DNA from: Rotaria sp. Silwood1
Taxonomy: Eukaryota > Rotifera > Eurotatoria > Philodinida > Philodinidae
Assembly: GCA_905250075.1 (NCBI GenBank)
Contig: CAJNOP010000055.1
Location: 666,820 to 730,819, forward strand
DNA length: 64,000 bases
Direction of reading: 5' to 3'
The first letter of the stretch is position 1. Each line of letters begins with the position of its first letter. The notes beneath the pieces were generated by a model. That model worked only from the letters and a program-made list of their open reading frames with translations, was not told the DNA's origin and did not search any database. A program made the translations under genes and the position numbers. Below, in pieces: positions 36,420 through 48,855 of this stretch.

Positions 36420-39400
36420 TAAATAAATAAATGAATATTGTTTCGTCAGAAAATAAAACATTCTAATATACTTGATTAAACTAAAGATAATGAATACATG
36501 ACAAATGTTTGTTTTTATTCATTTGATATTGAAAACAGAAGAAGGTTGATTTTATAATTAAAAAAAAATAGAGTTTATCTTGATCGATAGATGAGAATAC
36601 TGGAAGTATTTTCATTTGTCTCTATCATAGATACTTTATTTCAAAAATAAATTTATATATAATGAATCGATATTTTAAAATTCAATTATGTTAGCTCATT
36701 TAATTGATCTGAAGATATAGATCAAAACATTTTTCAAACAAGGATAGTGAAATCATCTTTGAAAAGTCTAATAAATTAGTTCGAATCAAATTTGTGGACC
36801 GGTATTTCTATTGAATATGTGGATTTACTTTGTTCCACTTAAAAGCATTTCAGAGGAATCAAAAATTTAAGATCGCAACCAGGAATTGGATATTGACTTA
36901 GAAATGTTGTGTCTATTTTTACTCAACAGTAATTAGAAACTTTTTTAAGGATTTGAAAAATTATTTTTCATGATAAGCCAACAGATTTTACTTTATCGTA
37001 TGAGTTCGTTTTCGAACATGTGAAAAATTGTCAAAATCAATCATAAAATATGGATCCGAACTAATAGCTTTCGATAATTTCTAGCAGGTCAAAAGTAAAC
37101 AAACATCTTATCGAAACAATATGTAATCTCTCGTTATGTTACTCTTTCACTCAACGATCTTGATTAATCTTCTATTTCTAGACTAATTGATATTCTATTT
37201 TAATCTCGTTGAATTTATTTATTCATATTGGTGAAACACATTTTTCTTAGATATTTTTAAAAAGATTAAACAATCTTATTTTTATGAAAATTTTTTTTTT
37301 CTACCACATGACGTACGTGTAGTTGCTTTGCCATTATTTATTTTAGGATTGATTTCATAAAATTTTCACTTATTGTCAGTTTTTACAATATGATCTAACA
37401 TTTTTGTTGTTGCATTTATTTGCTACAAATTTTAGACACTCACAAAGAACATCATTTGAATGTTCATTGATAGTTGGAAATTTCCTATAATATCTAATTC
37501 TATTCTTCATAAAAAAAATAACAAATGAAATCTGTTCTATGTGTGATTAAATATAAGTAAATTTATTTTTATAAAATATTCAAAAGAAATATTATCATTG
37601 TGTTATTCAAAGTCAAAGGAGCTATCTTTGGTAGGCACATTGATAAATTTCATTCAACGAACCAATGTATCAGAGATTTGATTTCTTATTTGTAGATGAA
37701 TTTAAATGAAGACTGTCAACACAATGAAAATATTCACTCGTTATCATGTGGTATACATCTTTGTCGTCATCTCTAGAAACTTTTTCTTTCTTGTATGCTA
37801 ATTCCATGGTGTTATGTATAGTTTTTATTCAAGGGTGAAGAATTATTCAAAATCTTTTGTTTGTTATGAATATAAAACTAACGAAAAACATTTTTAATAT
37901 TTAGATAGACCTTAAAAAGTCTGTAATGGGTACGGCTGGTGATCAAACAATGAAAAAAAAGAATTTTTTTATGGTTTTGTTCAGGTTTTCATCTTCTCAG
38001 TAGTTATCGAATATCGAGTCCACGGAACCATTCTTCTAATGTTCAAAAACTATAATAATAATATATGTATAATCTTCATGAACAATTAATCATAATGAAT
38101 TATTGGCTTATTACATTCTCTATAGTTTTCACGCTTTCAAGACCACGATAATTTTTGAGTGCTTGAGAGAATAAATTCGAACATTTATCTTTATTTTGGA
38201 CTCGATAATATTCCACTGTTTAATTTTATTCAATTATGTATTTCCATCTTAAGAAAGTCTACTACTAGCTTCTACTCATTGTTTTTCTATCGTAGACAAA
38301 TTCTAATTAAAACATTACCGTCAGATAATACGAATCGAAATAAGCAATAGATGGAAAACGAATCTATTCCTAGATACCTCTGTACTGTAAAAGGAGATGC
38401 AACTTTTAGCTAGAAAGTATTAAGTTAATTCATTTGCTTCTTTTTTTAATGATATACTATCAATCATCTATGTATATCTTTGATGTGTTATTCATTATGT
38501 TGAATTCTACTTATAAGATTTTACTGTAGTTGAATCAACTACAACAAAACCTCTCTATTGTGAAAATGATTGAAGACATTCAAAAGTGTTCACCACACGA
38601 AAGTGTTTACAGCAAGAACTGTTCCATCCGACCCGAGGCCGTTCATAATTAGAACTTATTCACTAGTAGAAGATTTACTGTATTCTTTTTTCGCTTAGGT
38701 TTAAACTGGCAATAAAAATTTACTTCATAATAGTATTACAACAAAGATAATTTAGACAATACTATTCCTTTCAGTTTCTTCGTCCAATACTAAAGCTGAA
38801 AAACGATTTCATTTATATATATTAAATCTTCAAGGAGTAGCTCTTCTTCCAATTTATCGGTATTTCTAACTTACTAAGATCAGAAAAACTTAGCTAGCTT
38901 TAATGCTGAGTGTGCTGTTCTCTTCTCGTTCTGTTCATTTCTAACAGTCTTCTATTGAAAATATTATAAAGTAATTTGATTTGGATATTCTTATATTTAC
39001 GTATATATTTTTTTTTGTCTAATATACATATTTGTATCTATTTGTGTATATACGACTGTAACTGCACTCAAATTACATATTGATATGCGATGAGATTAGA
39101 TTTTTTTTTCTAGAATGTCGAATATTTTTAATAGTCCAACAAGCAAGATTAAAACACAAATAAACACCTATGCGACAAGAGAGAATGGTCGAATATGTTA
39201 AAAGAGCAATAAAAAAATCTTCTTGCGTTTGTTTGATACTTCAGAAACAAGAAGAAGAACGAAAAAGAAAATTCATAAGATTACATACAACGAAAAATTT
39301 ATGTGCATATATTACGAAAGAAATAAATAAAGAGAAAAACGTAATTGAGATAGAAAGGAGATGCAATAATTTTCAGTTGCGTATTTCAAAATCTATCATG

Positions 39401-40660
39401 ATACAAAAATAGAATCAATTTATTCAGCAACATTTTATAATTGAAACGTAGTATGTTCATTTCTATGAGAAAAAAGAGAACATTGGTCATTAGTTGAGTC
39501 AAACTAGATAGGAACGATGCTAATATTTAATGATGTATGTTATATAAAAACGGAACAACTGACAATATCATCAACTAACGATATTTTAATCTTCTATTGT
39601 CTCTGGTACAAATTCAACAATATACTGTATGGCATTATGAAAGCACTACAAATGTTGATGATTATTTACTTTTAAAAAGAATATTGCGTAGTATCTTGTA
39701 TTCTGTTCTCGACGACTTGCAGTCATTTTCATGCAGACAGATTTCTATTTTTTTTAGAAGATTCAGTCAGCATATTTCTTTACAAACTATTTAATTTATG
39801 GATACTATCAATAAACATTTTCATGTACATATATGACACTAGTGAAAAAGCATTCAATGAACAACATTCAAAACCCACTAGAGAACATCACAGGATGACT
39901 TTTTTCGTCCTGCTTTGCATTCTACAAGAAATTATTACTCAATCATTCTGTTTTGTAGCATGCAGAACGATCTTTTCATTGCATTTCTAATACAGATAAA
40001 AGCTTGTCTGTATATGAGATACAATGTCAAATATCATTAACATAGTATTGATACAAAAATTATTTACAATATAATCATGTTAAGAAGCCTTATCAAATGT
40101 TTTTCAACAGAACTAAAATGAAAAAATAAAATTTAACATTCATAAAATGAACACAAGAATAAGAGCACAAAAATCAAGATGCAATATTCATTATGAAATC
40201 AATTTATAAAGATGACAACGAGAAAAAATAAGTTTGCTTTTTTACTGCTTGTTCTTGAACTTTTAGTATGAACGAATTTCCTCAATATAACTTGATGATA
40301 AACTTGTTCGTCATGGAGTCAATGCCGATAAAACTAAGCTAAAAAATTTTCTCACAAAAACATTGATCACTATATTGGGATTGTTCTCATCGCTGGTGTA
40401 GTTTCCAACTTTCACTGGTGTTACTCAGCGAAACTTCCGTTGGATTTCTCCGACTTTGGTTAAAATGCACCACAAGAGATGTAAGTGTTGTTGGGACCAA
40501 CATGATTAACATGTTGGTTTTTGTAGGTTAGTAACCTCATCATTTAAGAATTGCCGACATTATTGCTTAGGCATAAGGTTGGGTGAAAACTCTTCTTAGC
40601 AGATGCATGAGCTATCACCCACAGTAACCTTTTAAGATCAATTTGAATATTTATACATAG
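36420..40660. other. Non-coding stretch
   Basis: About 4.2 kb without a supported gene. Near 40290-40400 the + strand encodes a basic segment and then a hydrophobic LITILGLFSSLV, which could be a membrane-anchor exon of the Thr-rich gene that follows, but its splice sites are unclear. Confidence 0.35.
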
Positions 40661-42023
40661 TAACAATAACTACTGCAACCACAACAACAACCGTAACAAC
40701 AAAAACTACAAAAAGCACCACATCAGTGACAACCGGTTAGACTTTGATAATAATATACTGAGCATTTCAATTTTTTGAAAGATTTTCAATGATAAAAATT
40801 ATCATTTAAACATTCATAGATGGTTGTTGATACTCTTAAGAAGTTTAATGAGAATGATTAACTAAATTGAGAAATAGATATAACTCATTTTGATGATCTA
40901 TTCTGTTCATCATATGAATTGAGGAATACGAAAGAATAATATCAAATATTTAAGAATCTATGACTATTGTTTTCCGTACAGATGCTCTCAGTAGATCTGC
41001 TTTTCCAATGGCAGTTGCTCTCGCAACATTTTTTTTCTTATGACTGTTAATTGAAACTATCAACAATCAAAAACCTAACAGAAAACTATTTAATCTATAC
41101 ATAGACAGAGAAATTGCCGCATGAGCCACTGTTTAAAAAGCAACTCTCCTGGTTTAGTCAGCGTTTAGAGAGCATTTGTCTGAGGTACAACGATCACGTT
41201 ACCAATATCTATAGATTATTTTCTAGTAAAATTATACATATCAGCAAATGAATAACGAAGTCAGATTAATTGAATAGTGTGCCGAACGTTACATATCAGG
41301 ATGTGTTCCTTGTTACATCTATTGTTACTAGCAGATGAATGGTACTCAAAGTAATCTTAATATTATGAGTTTTATATCAGAAATATTGATAAAAGCCTTT
41401 TTTCATCAAAGACTATTTATTATATATGTATTTTTTATTCATATAAATTTAAAGTTACAACAACCACTACACCTACACTCATGAACATAACACAAGCAGG
41501 TGATCCAATTGTTGGTATTTGTAATAAAAGAGCTGGTGGATCTATCGGTGGATCTGGCCTGAATTATCCTACCACTGAAAATCCATCAGATGCCATTGAT
41601 GGTTCATTAACAACAAAATACCTCAATTTTGGAGATTCATCATCCGGTTGTTCTGGTGCAAGTCCTCCCGGAATAGATACTGGATTTTATGTTACACCGA
41701 CTATAAGTAATGCCTCTGTTGCTGTTGGTATTCTTTTTGCGACCGGCAATGATGATGCTAATCGTGATCCAATAACAGTAACTCTAGAAGGAACAAATGT
41801 AACAAGTACTACGAATCTTAATTCTGGAACAAGTTGGACATTGATTTACAACGGTTCAACAGGTATTAGTGCATCAACTGATCCTGATCGTTCAACATAT
41901 GTTTCTGAACAACATTTCTCAAATACGATTGCCTTTAGAAGTTACCGACTTCTTATTACTTCAAAACGTGGTAGTGCAAATTCAGTTCAATATGCCGAAG
42001 CTCATATAATTGGATATATTTAA
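40661..42023 (+). CDS. Thr-rich linker plus galactose-binding-like domain (partial gene)
   Basis: Two exons with matching phase 1: 40661-40735, a Thr/Lys/Ser linker (TTTTTVTTKTTKSTTSVTT), and 41455-42023, ending at TAA. The second exon starts with another TTTTPT stretch, then about 180 residues resembling the discoidin/F5-8-type beta sandwich domain: an early SDAIDGSLTTKYLNFG (the D-G-x-x-T-x-W-x-x-like start), IAFRSYRLLITS late, and VQYAEAHIIGYI at the very end. Such domains bind glycans or lipids outside the cell. Upstream exons, which should contain the start and probably a membrane anchor, were not resolved. The same linker exon could splice to an alternative last exon at 40982. Confidence 0.6.
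40982..41043 (+). CDS. Alternative last exon encoding a GPI-anchor-like tail
   Basis: An acceptor CGTACAG opens an exon whose phase matches the Thr-rich exon 40661-40735. It encodes DALSRSAFPMAVALATFFFL and then TGA. Small residues followed by a hydrophobic C-terminus with no charged residue after it is the pattern of a GPI attachment signal. If used, the product would be a GPI-linked Thr-rich surface protein instead of the lectin-like form. Confidence 0.4.
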
Positions 42024-42206
42024 GACTTTTGACTTTTAATATTAATGTTATTTGTAAAAGAGAAAAAAAATTTGCTTTATTTAAAATGAGAAATAAACAT
42101 GACAGGCTTTCTTTTGTTTTATGCAAAATCTTTTAAAAAACAAAGCAACCAATTCTAATTTGCTTGACTAAATTACAAGAAAATCAGTTTTATGTAATGA
42201 ATCATT

Positions 42207-42509
42207 TTATTTGCCTGGTTTAACTTCCATGCATTCATCTGGACGGAATTTCTTCTTAATGCAAATATTTGGGGGACAGCAAGGATTAATACCGAATTTA
42301 CATGGAACACAATTCTTGCCAATTTCACGAGTATCCAATGATCCTGCATCATCATCACTATCACCATTTAACATTGAACGAAGAAACATTCGAGCTCTTT
42401 TATCTGTTAATTCCATATCATTATCATTATCATAAAATAAACGTTTAGCATTCGAAGTTGAAACGACGAATAGTAATACACAAATAACAAGAAAAATAAA
42501 TGTCTTCAT
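42207..42509 (-). CDS. Secreted cysteine-rich peptide precursor, amidation-type C-terminus
   Basis: 100 codons from the Met that begins a good signal peptide (MKTFIFLVICVLLFVVSTSNA); an ATG 11 codons earlier is in the frame but adds a charged leader. An acidic propeptide with dibasic KR sites follows (AKR and TDKRAR). The C-terminal 33 residues hold six cysteines spaced C-x2-C-x6-CC-x3-C-x9-C. The protein ends PGK, which after trimming would leave a Gly usable for C-terminal amidation. This fits a secreted peptide hormone or defence-type peptide; I do not recognise the family. A possible 5' UTR intron (donor GTAAGA at about 42578, acceptor TTAAG near 42550) and a TATA box lie just upstream. 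Confidence 0.6.
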   Translation of the reverse strand: MKTFIFLVICVLLFVVSTSNAKRLFYDNDNDMELTDKRARMFLRSMLNGDSDDDAGSLDTREIGKNCVPCKFGINPCCPPNICIKKKFRPDECMEVKPGK

Positions 42510-42612
42510 AGTCGTTGTTTTTTTGCAATATGTGTATATCAAACTTAACAGAAGTATATAGTACCAATAAATCTTACCTTGATCAACTGTAATTCAGCAG
42601 AATTTGTTCGTC

Positions 42613-42620
42613 TTTTTATA
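42613..42620 (-). promoter_or_regulatory. TATA box of the secreted peptide gene
   Basis: TATAAAAA on the reverse strand, roughly 30-40 bases upstream of the inferred first UTR exon that ends at the GTAAGA donor near 42578. The spacing suits a core promoter. Confidence 0.4.
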
Positions 42621-45281
42621 CTATCGTTTGTTCTCTCGTGGTACTTAATAAATATTTATCTGAAGAGTATTTAGTAACACAACCCACTCATCCGATTAGA
42701 AGATTTCTTATTCATCATTGCCATTATTCATACATTAGTAAATATTAATGAGAGAGTAAATGTAATGTAGAAAAAAAAATAGTGTCGCAATAAACTAAGC
42801 CGATAAAAATAGTTATCAAAAAAAGCAAATACGTCTTAAAAATAAAGACTAGTAAGAATATAAATCTTTCTTTACATAAGAAAAAAAAATGTTGATAATT
42901 TATGAAGGATCATATGTCTATAAATACAATATCTAAATAGTAACTTTCAAGATGACTGGATTATTTGCTTGGCATCAATGTATAAAAAAAGAAATTTACA
43001 AAAATTAGTTTTTAAACACGTTGTCGTTCTCACCAAAAAAAAAATTAATTGAAGAAAATAATCTTTATGCAAATTTTAACTGGTAGATGAACGCGTTTAT
43101 TCCCTATAAAAATCTTTTTCTATTTGTTTATCGATATTAATTATTTTATCCTATTTACATCATTCTATTGCAGGTTTCTCAACAGTTTCTTTTTGTCGAG
43201 AATGCTAAAGACTTCAGAAAAGATATATCATAGCCAGCATAGTAAAAATTGATGTATACTTTCTCCTTCTATATGATTTATATTTAAAATTCATGTTAGA
43301 CTATATTGAAGCACTTGAAAATATCAAATTAACTTCAATAGTTGCTCTACTGACTATGATATATTTGTGTCGAAATTTGCAGAATTTTCAATAAGAAAGT
43401 CACTCAAAGCAGATTTTAAAAAACATAAGATCGGTGCGATGAGCGATCGAAAATTTGAAATGGTTATTTTTTCTTTGTTTTGTTCCGATTTCGAGTCCAT
43501 CGGCAGTCATCAGATGCTGTCCATTCGAAAACTGTCTCCTATTCAACATTCATTTTTCTACTCTTCAATCATTTTAGATCTCTAAATATTAAACAAACTT
43601 TTGAAGTACTCGAGAAAAAGAAACATATCAGAAGCATAATATTGAATGTTTGAATAGAACTAAACCAGGCAGAATAACAGTTTCAAGTGGTGTAATTAAT
43701 TTGATTTCATGAAGGTTCTTCAAAAAATGATTTACATGTCTTTTTCACTCAGTTAACCTTTCTAGGATGATTTATTTTCGACATATATTTTCCTTAATTT
43801 CATAATATTCTAGAAAATAGTTTACATTAATTGATGAAAAATAAACAAGTGAAACAGGAATTCATAAGCGTTTTTGACGAAAACACGACCAAAATGAATT
43901 TTATTTTTTGAATATTCGAAAATTTCCTTTGAATATTGATTTTATATTTTATCACATAGATCGATTACTTATCAAATAAGCTTTTTAAATGGTATCTGAT
44001 ACTCGAAACAAGCCTTCTCAGCAGTCAGAGACAAGCAAAAGGTATTTTTATTCGATTAAAAAGTTATTTTTTTTAAATTTCTGAAAATTGTTAATAAATG
44101 TTAAAAGAACAATCTTCAAAGTACTGTCCTTCTAAGAATGGAAAAGATAATTGGCATAGAAGAACAATAGTTCATATTTAGTTTAGATGTTCGACTCTCC
44201 TCCTCAGTGTTTATTCTATAGATTTCGAATATTCACGAACGAGATAACTATATGAAAAAAATCCTTTTTATTTTTTTGATCTCCTCGTTTTGTTGACCTA
44301 TCAGAAAGTAAGAAAGCGAGGAATGCATTTGAACTTCCGATGTTCACGACAACCTTAAATTGACGCATCAAAATGCTTATCGAATCGTTGATTGGGCACT
44401 AGTAAACGTGCCATAGAACGGCTTACATATGATAAAAGAATTAATACGGATAGGCAAGGCTTTGAGAGGAAAACAAAACAAAAATAGAATAAGTAAAGAT
44501 ATTGACGAAATTCGCTAGTTCGAAGATCATGCTGGGATGGGTATTCAGTTATATTCTTTTATTATGCTGCTGCAATTTATCATATTTTTACCTAAGGCTT
44601 TATTTTCTGATATTTTTAACAAAAAATATACATTGACATGTAAAGCACTTTCGTTAGACAAATTTTCTCTAGTTCTTGTTTTTTTTCTGTTTAACGTATC
44701 TAATTCATCCTTCGATGAGATTCAACATTCCTGAGAAGCATGCGTATATATCAATGTTTCTTATGAGCACCATCTTTACCAGATAATAGTGCAGATTGCA
44801 AAGAGAGTGAGTGAAAATGTGAATCATTGTCTCTCCGAAACCCATATCCATCAATACACACACACACCCATACTCCTATTTACTCAGAATATCTTTGAAT
44901 ATGATATTACGAACTGTATGTCTATTTTAGTAGATGTTTATTTTATTAAAAAAATCGTTTTATTCAGGAAATTCGAATGGGACTATTTATTTAACTCGTT
45001 TGTTACATGGCTCATTGTCCCCAGACAAAAAAAAAACATTATAAAGACAGTATTCTAACGAGTTTTGTAAAAAAACAATCAGTTTTTTTTTGTTATCAAA
45101 AGAATGTTAAACGACGTATTAGTATGCATAATAAATAAACGCATTCGAAATGAGTTTTTAATTTAAAAAATACGTGGTGAAATCAAAAAACAATGCACGT
45201 AAACACAAAAAAAAAAACAGGATGTTTCTTTTTAAAATAATCTAAAAGAAACTTTCATGATTATAAGAAAAAAAAGAGTTT
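42621..45281. other. Non-coding stretch
   Basis: About 2.7 kb AT-rich. A short CACACACACCCATACTCC stretch at about 44855-44875 could be a worn telomere-like piece but lacks a G-rich partner. No gene seen. Confidence 0.4.
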
Positions 45282-45902
45282 TTAATTATTGGTAAATGAC
45301 GATCGATTACAAGTACACATTTGTTTAAAGAATCCAGCAACACAAATACCTTCATAATTGTAATTAGAAGCTTTTGCTGGTGTCATACGAGGTCGAATGT
45401 TAAGTAAAAGACGACGTGCATCTTCTTTACTTTTTTCATTATCCTAAAATTCAATAAATACTTAGATAAAAAAAAGCCTTCGTAAATAAAATACTTTATA
45501 TTTCATATAAAACTGCATTGCTGTTTTGGTATCTTCTGTAGCTAAATGGCCATTTCTAGCATTAAGATCAATATCTAATAGCATCCAAGCTTCATATGCC
45601 AATGAAAAAAGCTAAATGAAAACAAACAGATAAAGTATATGAATATTTTCTCTAAACTGTGAATTCAATATACTTCATTGAACCAAATCGAGGATTAGAT
45701 GCTTTAAACTAATCACTAAAATCTTGCTGCTTGTTCAAAATCTTTAATTCATCAATCTGTTAATGGATAAAGATCACTAACAACTTTTTCTTTTGGTTTA
45801 ATTAATGAACTAAATATAATTTGATATTTATCATCGACAATCGCTACAACTACATGGAGATCGATCTTCATGTGTATAACCTGTTACTACACATTCAACG
45901 TC
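45282..45902 (-). pseudogene. DEDDh 3'-5' exonuclease remnant (REXO/SDN-like)
   Basis: Reading leftward from 45902 the reverse strand gives DVECVVTGYTHED (the DxE motif of exonuclease motif I). After a one-base shift it reads VAIVDDKYQIIFSSLIKP, the next conserved strand. There follow two TGA stops, KDFEQAARF, and a shifted FKASNPRFG fitting motif II. Then an intact exon (45611-45495) reads NGHLATEDTKTAM, the His-x4-Asp of motif III. A last exon (45443-45282) ends at TAA. Family members trim structured or small RNAs in the nucleus. Frameshifts and stops make it a pseudogene. Its first recognisable codon, the catalytic Asp, directly abuts the telomere-like repeat E. Confidence 0.6.
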
Positions 45903-45957
45903 AGGGTGTGGGTGTGGGTCCTGTTTCTATTAATATCAACATCAACACCCATATCCT
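45903..45957. repeat. Telomere-like inverted repeat E
   Basis: AGGGTGTGGGTGTGGGT at 45903-45919 is the least degenerate G-rich half in the window (two exact TGTGGG units). It is followed by a worn C-rich half (ATCAACACCCATATCC, about 45941-45956). Confidence 0.7.
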
Positions 45958-46117
45958 TCTCGTTGCATTAAGCATTTAATTTCACATAGAAATCGAAATT
46001 ACAATATCATTACATTATTGAATTTTAATACTACAAGTAAGTTGTTCAATAGAGTATGTAAATATTCTTCTATTATGATAAATATATAATACTTTTTTTT
46101 CGTTTTAAGAAAGAATT

Positions 46118-46269
46118 ATGTCAGAATATACAGTTCAATAAAGAGATACGCTGTAGAATATTGCACAAAGCTATGGCATCTCTTTTAATGATCCCATCGC
46201 AGCTAATCTGTAAATTGAGAATCTCGATTATATATATCCAGGCCAAGTGATTACCATTCCTGACTGGTA
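46118..46269 (+). pseudogene. LysM domain remnant
   Basis: From an ATG at 46118 the frame gives SEYTVQ, RDTL, NIAQSYGISF, DPIAANL, IENLDYIYPGQVITIP. This is the full length of one LysM peptidoglycan/chitin-binding repeat (D-T-L...I-A...Y-G-I...N...I-Y-P-G-Q-x-I-x-I-P). Three in-frame stops (TAA, TAG, TAA) interrupt it at Ser/Trp/Gln-type positions, so it cannot make the domain. It lies 160 bases right of repeat E. Intronless; possibly bacterial in origin. Confidence 0.6.
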
Positions 46270-47964
46270 ATCACTTATATACGATCTTCAAACCTTATAC
46301 AATATGAACTCGATATCATACTTCAAATGCAATTTGCATTGCTTTTAGTTGTTCCAATACTTAAGTTTCAAAAATGTCTATCTTTTATTTTATATAGTGT
46401 AATTTGAAGTTGTATGTCATCAAATGTATAAATAAAACCTTGTGAGAATAAGTCAAGAAAACAAGTGTTACCGACAAAATACATGACTCTATTTCATAAA
46501 CACAATGTCAACTATTTTACTTTGAACCATATAAACCTCTTGAAACCATGCCAGACTTTAACAAAGTCGTCAGCATGTCTATCAATACCTGTTAGATGAA
46601 TGCCGGGTGATGGGCACGTTTAACTTTCTCGGTACATACTTCGGCATTAGTTACCAATCATGTTTCATAAAGTTCGAGATAGGCCGAAAACCAATGGAAA
46701 GGACTTTTTTACACGCTCATATTTTACTGTAATTCTTAAGAGGAGGGACGTTTTCACAACACAATCAATTCATTCTAAAGTTTGCTGCTTTATTGACAAA
46801 ATCGAACAAAAACATTTTGTTTACTATCAAAAGTTGAAATCTTTTTCTTTGAGCTACTGTAGCAGAATCAAACGTAGCTTCGGATGTAGATGTAAAGCTG
46901 ATTTTTTTCATCGTCTCTTGTATATTTATGGACACATGCACACTTTCATGCGCATCATTATCACATTGGTGTCAAGTCAAGTCTATATTAGAATCAGATT
47001 TTCAATGCTAGTCGCTACCATCCACATGAAAGAATTCACGAATTAGATGAAAATCTGGATTTTTTTCTTCACGAGAATTCGATTGTCAATCATAGACATT
47101 CGACTGTAAACTTCAAAATAACAAAGGTATGTGATTGCGAGTGAAAACAAGATCCGGATCATTGGCTACAGTTTCTATCATGTGAAAATGAACTGCTTTT
47201 TATAAAAAAAAATATTTTCGGAGTACTTGTCGTAAACGAGTGGAGAGAAAGAGAGAGCAAGAGTATCACTAATCTAACCAAATTGTAACTAATGAAACTT
47301 AAATAATGAAAATCGAAATACCTGCCATATGTATATTTCATAAAAACCAGATTCAGTCTTAATGTATATGTTTTTCTTATCAAGATATTAACTTATAGAT
47401 CTTCCTGAGTAATAATCATTGACTCCAAAATATTTTGTTTACGAAACGTCATCGTTTATTGTCAGTGTTTCTTGAATTAAATCTATACTCTTCCAGATGC
47501 TAGTCTACTCCTATGGACATTATTTTTCAATGTCTACATAAATGATAATATGAATTATCTAGACAATTCTTATGCTTATAAATGATTTGCTTGAAAAACC
47601 AACTGAACTGCTTTTTTTGTATTAAACTAAAGTGAATAATAAGGTTGTTTTCTCTTCTATGTTTTCCTCATTATTTGTGCACATGATCAGACAAACGCTG
47701 ACAATACACAAAAAAAATGTTATCTACGACACAGTGAATAAATACGTCTGTCTATCTCTTGATGACATGTGTGCATGGAAAAGAGAAAAAATGGTTTGGA
47801 TACCTCTTATATGCATTCAGGCTTCACTTATTTTTCTTTCTTTCTGCTCTCTATTGCAGTTGTTTTTCAAACTAAGAATGTGTGCAATTAAAACATAACC
47901 TTATCATTTTGTACAGCTTTCTCTTCACATAGACATTCCTACGGTTCTTTAGATTTGTACAAGA
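46270..47964. other. Non-coding stretch
   Basis: The 128-codon open frame at 46660-47046 has no domain, signal or coding bias that I can see. No gene supported. Confidence 0.4.
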
Positions 47965-48185
47965 TGTGTAGAAAAACTACTTGTTCCACATGTAACAAGC
48001 CTACATGGGCAGGTAATCGAAAATTTATTTGAAATCTACTTGAAGTAAATGACTATAAACTGTTGTTTCTCTTGTTTATTTCAGGCTGTGGTCGACATAT
48101 CGAACAAGCATTGAAAGATGTACCTGTTGATGAACGATGCAAATGTGAAAAAAAATTCATTGCTAGATTGTGCATTCTATCATAA
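47965..48185 (+). CDS. Tiny conserved MCRKTTC-type cysteine protein
   Basis: Two exons, 47965-48013 and 48085-48185, in matching phase, give 49 aa. The start MCRKTTCSTCNKPTWAGCG and the end of the core (VPVDERCKCE) match a very short, widely conserved eukaryotic/bacterial protein family with a C-x2-C, G-C-G-x-H, C-x-C layout, probably metal binding; its function is not established. The 12 residues after CKCE (KKFIARLCILS) are not part of the usual core. The 71-base intron splits the codon before GCG. It ends 33 bases before a possible convergent gene. Confidence 0.75.
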
Positions 48186-48217
48186 AAATAGACTCAATCG
48201 TCATATTCTTGGTTGGT

Positions 48218-48445
48218 TTATGACAAAGTCAATAATAAACAATTATTAACACGTACCTGTTTTTTTTTTGAATTCTTTTTTAATAATCTCTGACATATTG
48301 CATCTCTTTTACTTTTTTGCCAATCATTCTTATCGTTCTGTGTGATGATGTTTTATTAATAAAGAAAAAAAAATAAATCGAAAAGAAGAATATCATACAC
48401 TCTCACTCACATCTTCAACATAACAATCGACTCCAACCTTAAATT
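48218..48445 (-). CDS. Possible two-exon gene 3' end, unrecognised
   Basis: Reverse-strand segments 48445-48411 and 48337-48218 are bounded by plausible splice sites (TGATCAG, GTGAGT, CACACAG) and join in frame as FKVGVDCYVED then NDKNDWQKSKRDAICQ, ending at TAA. The composition looks coding. It might be the 3' part of the PDZ gene across the assembly gap, or a separate gene. No domain is recognised. Confidence 0.3.
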
Positions 48446-48630
48446 CTGATCATAAGGATAGATTCTGCTTTTTGTTATGAAATATACATATCAGCCAATA
48501 AACTTACATGTTGTTCGACAAACTGTCTAAACTTTTCTATTCTAGAATTTTATAATAGAACGAAAATGTATTTTTGATCACAAAATTTTCGAGTCAAGAT
48601 CTTTGATTATCTCTTCTTTAAAGTAACTAG

Positions 48631-48730
48631 NNNNNNNNNNNNNNNNNNNNNNNNNNNNNNNNNNNNNNNNNNNNNNNNNNNNNNNNNNNNNNNNNNNNNN
48701 NNNNNNNNNNNNNNNNNNNNNNNNNNNNNN
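48631..48730. other. Assembly gap (100 N)
   Basis: Exactly 100 undetermined bases, a conventional scaffold-gap size, so the true distance is unknown. It cuts the PDZ gene. Confidence 0.99.
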
Positions 48731-48855
48731 TTTGGTAGGTGATCAAAAATACATTGACAACTTTGGAAAATGATTATCAATGATACTTATTTTAAGTGTT
48801 CATGTTTTTTATTCTTATATTTTACTTAGAAACAATAGATGAATGTACAACATAC

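Noticed and set aside
39170..39412. Lys/Arg-rich 80-codon frame
   Set aside because: A-rich low-complexity sequence; no homology or signal seen.
45901..45920. Active chromosome end at this position
   Set aside because: Sequence continues on both sides of every telomere-like tract, so none is a true terminus in this assembly.
46660..47046. 128-codon open frame
   Set aside because: Unique but with no domain, signal peptide, splice partner or coding bias; length can arise by chance in 64 kb.
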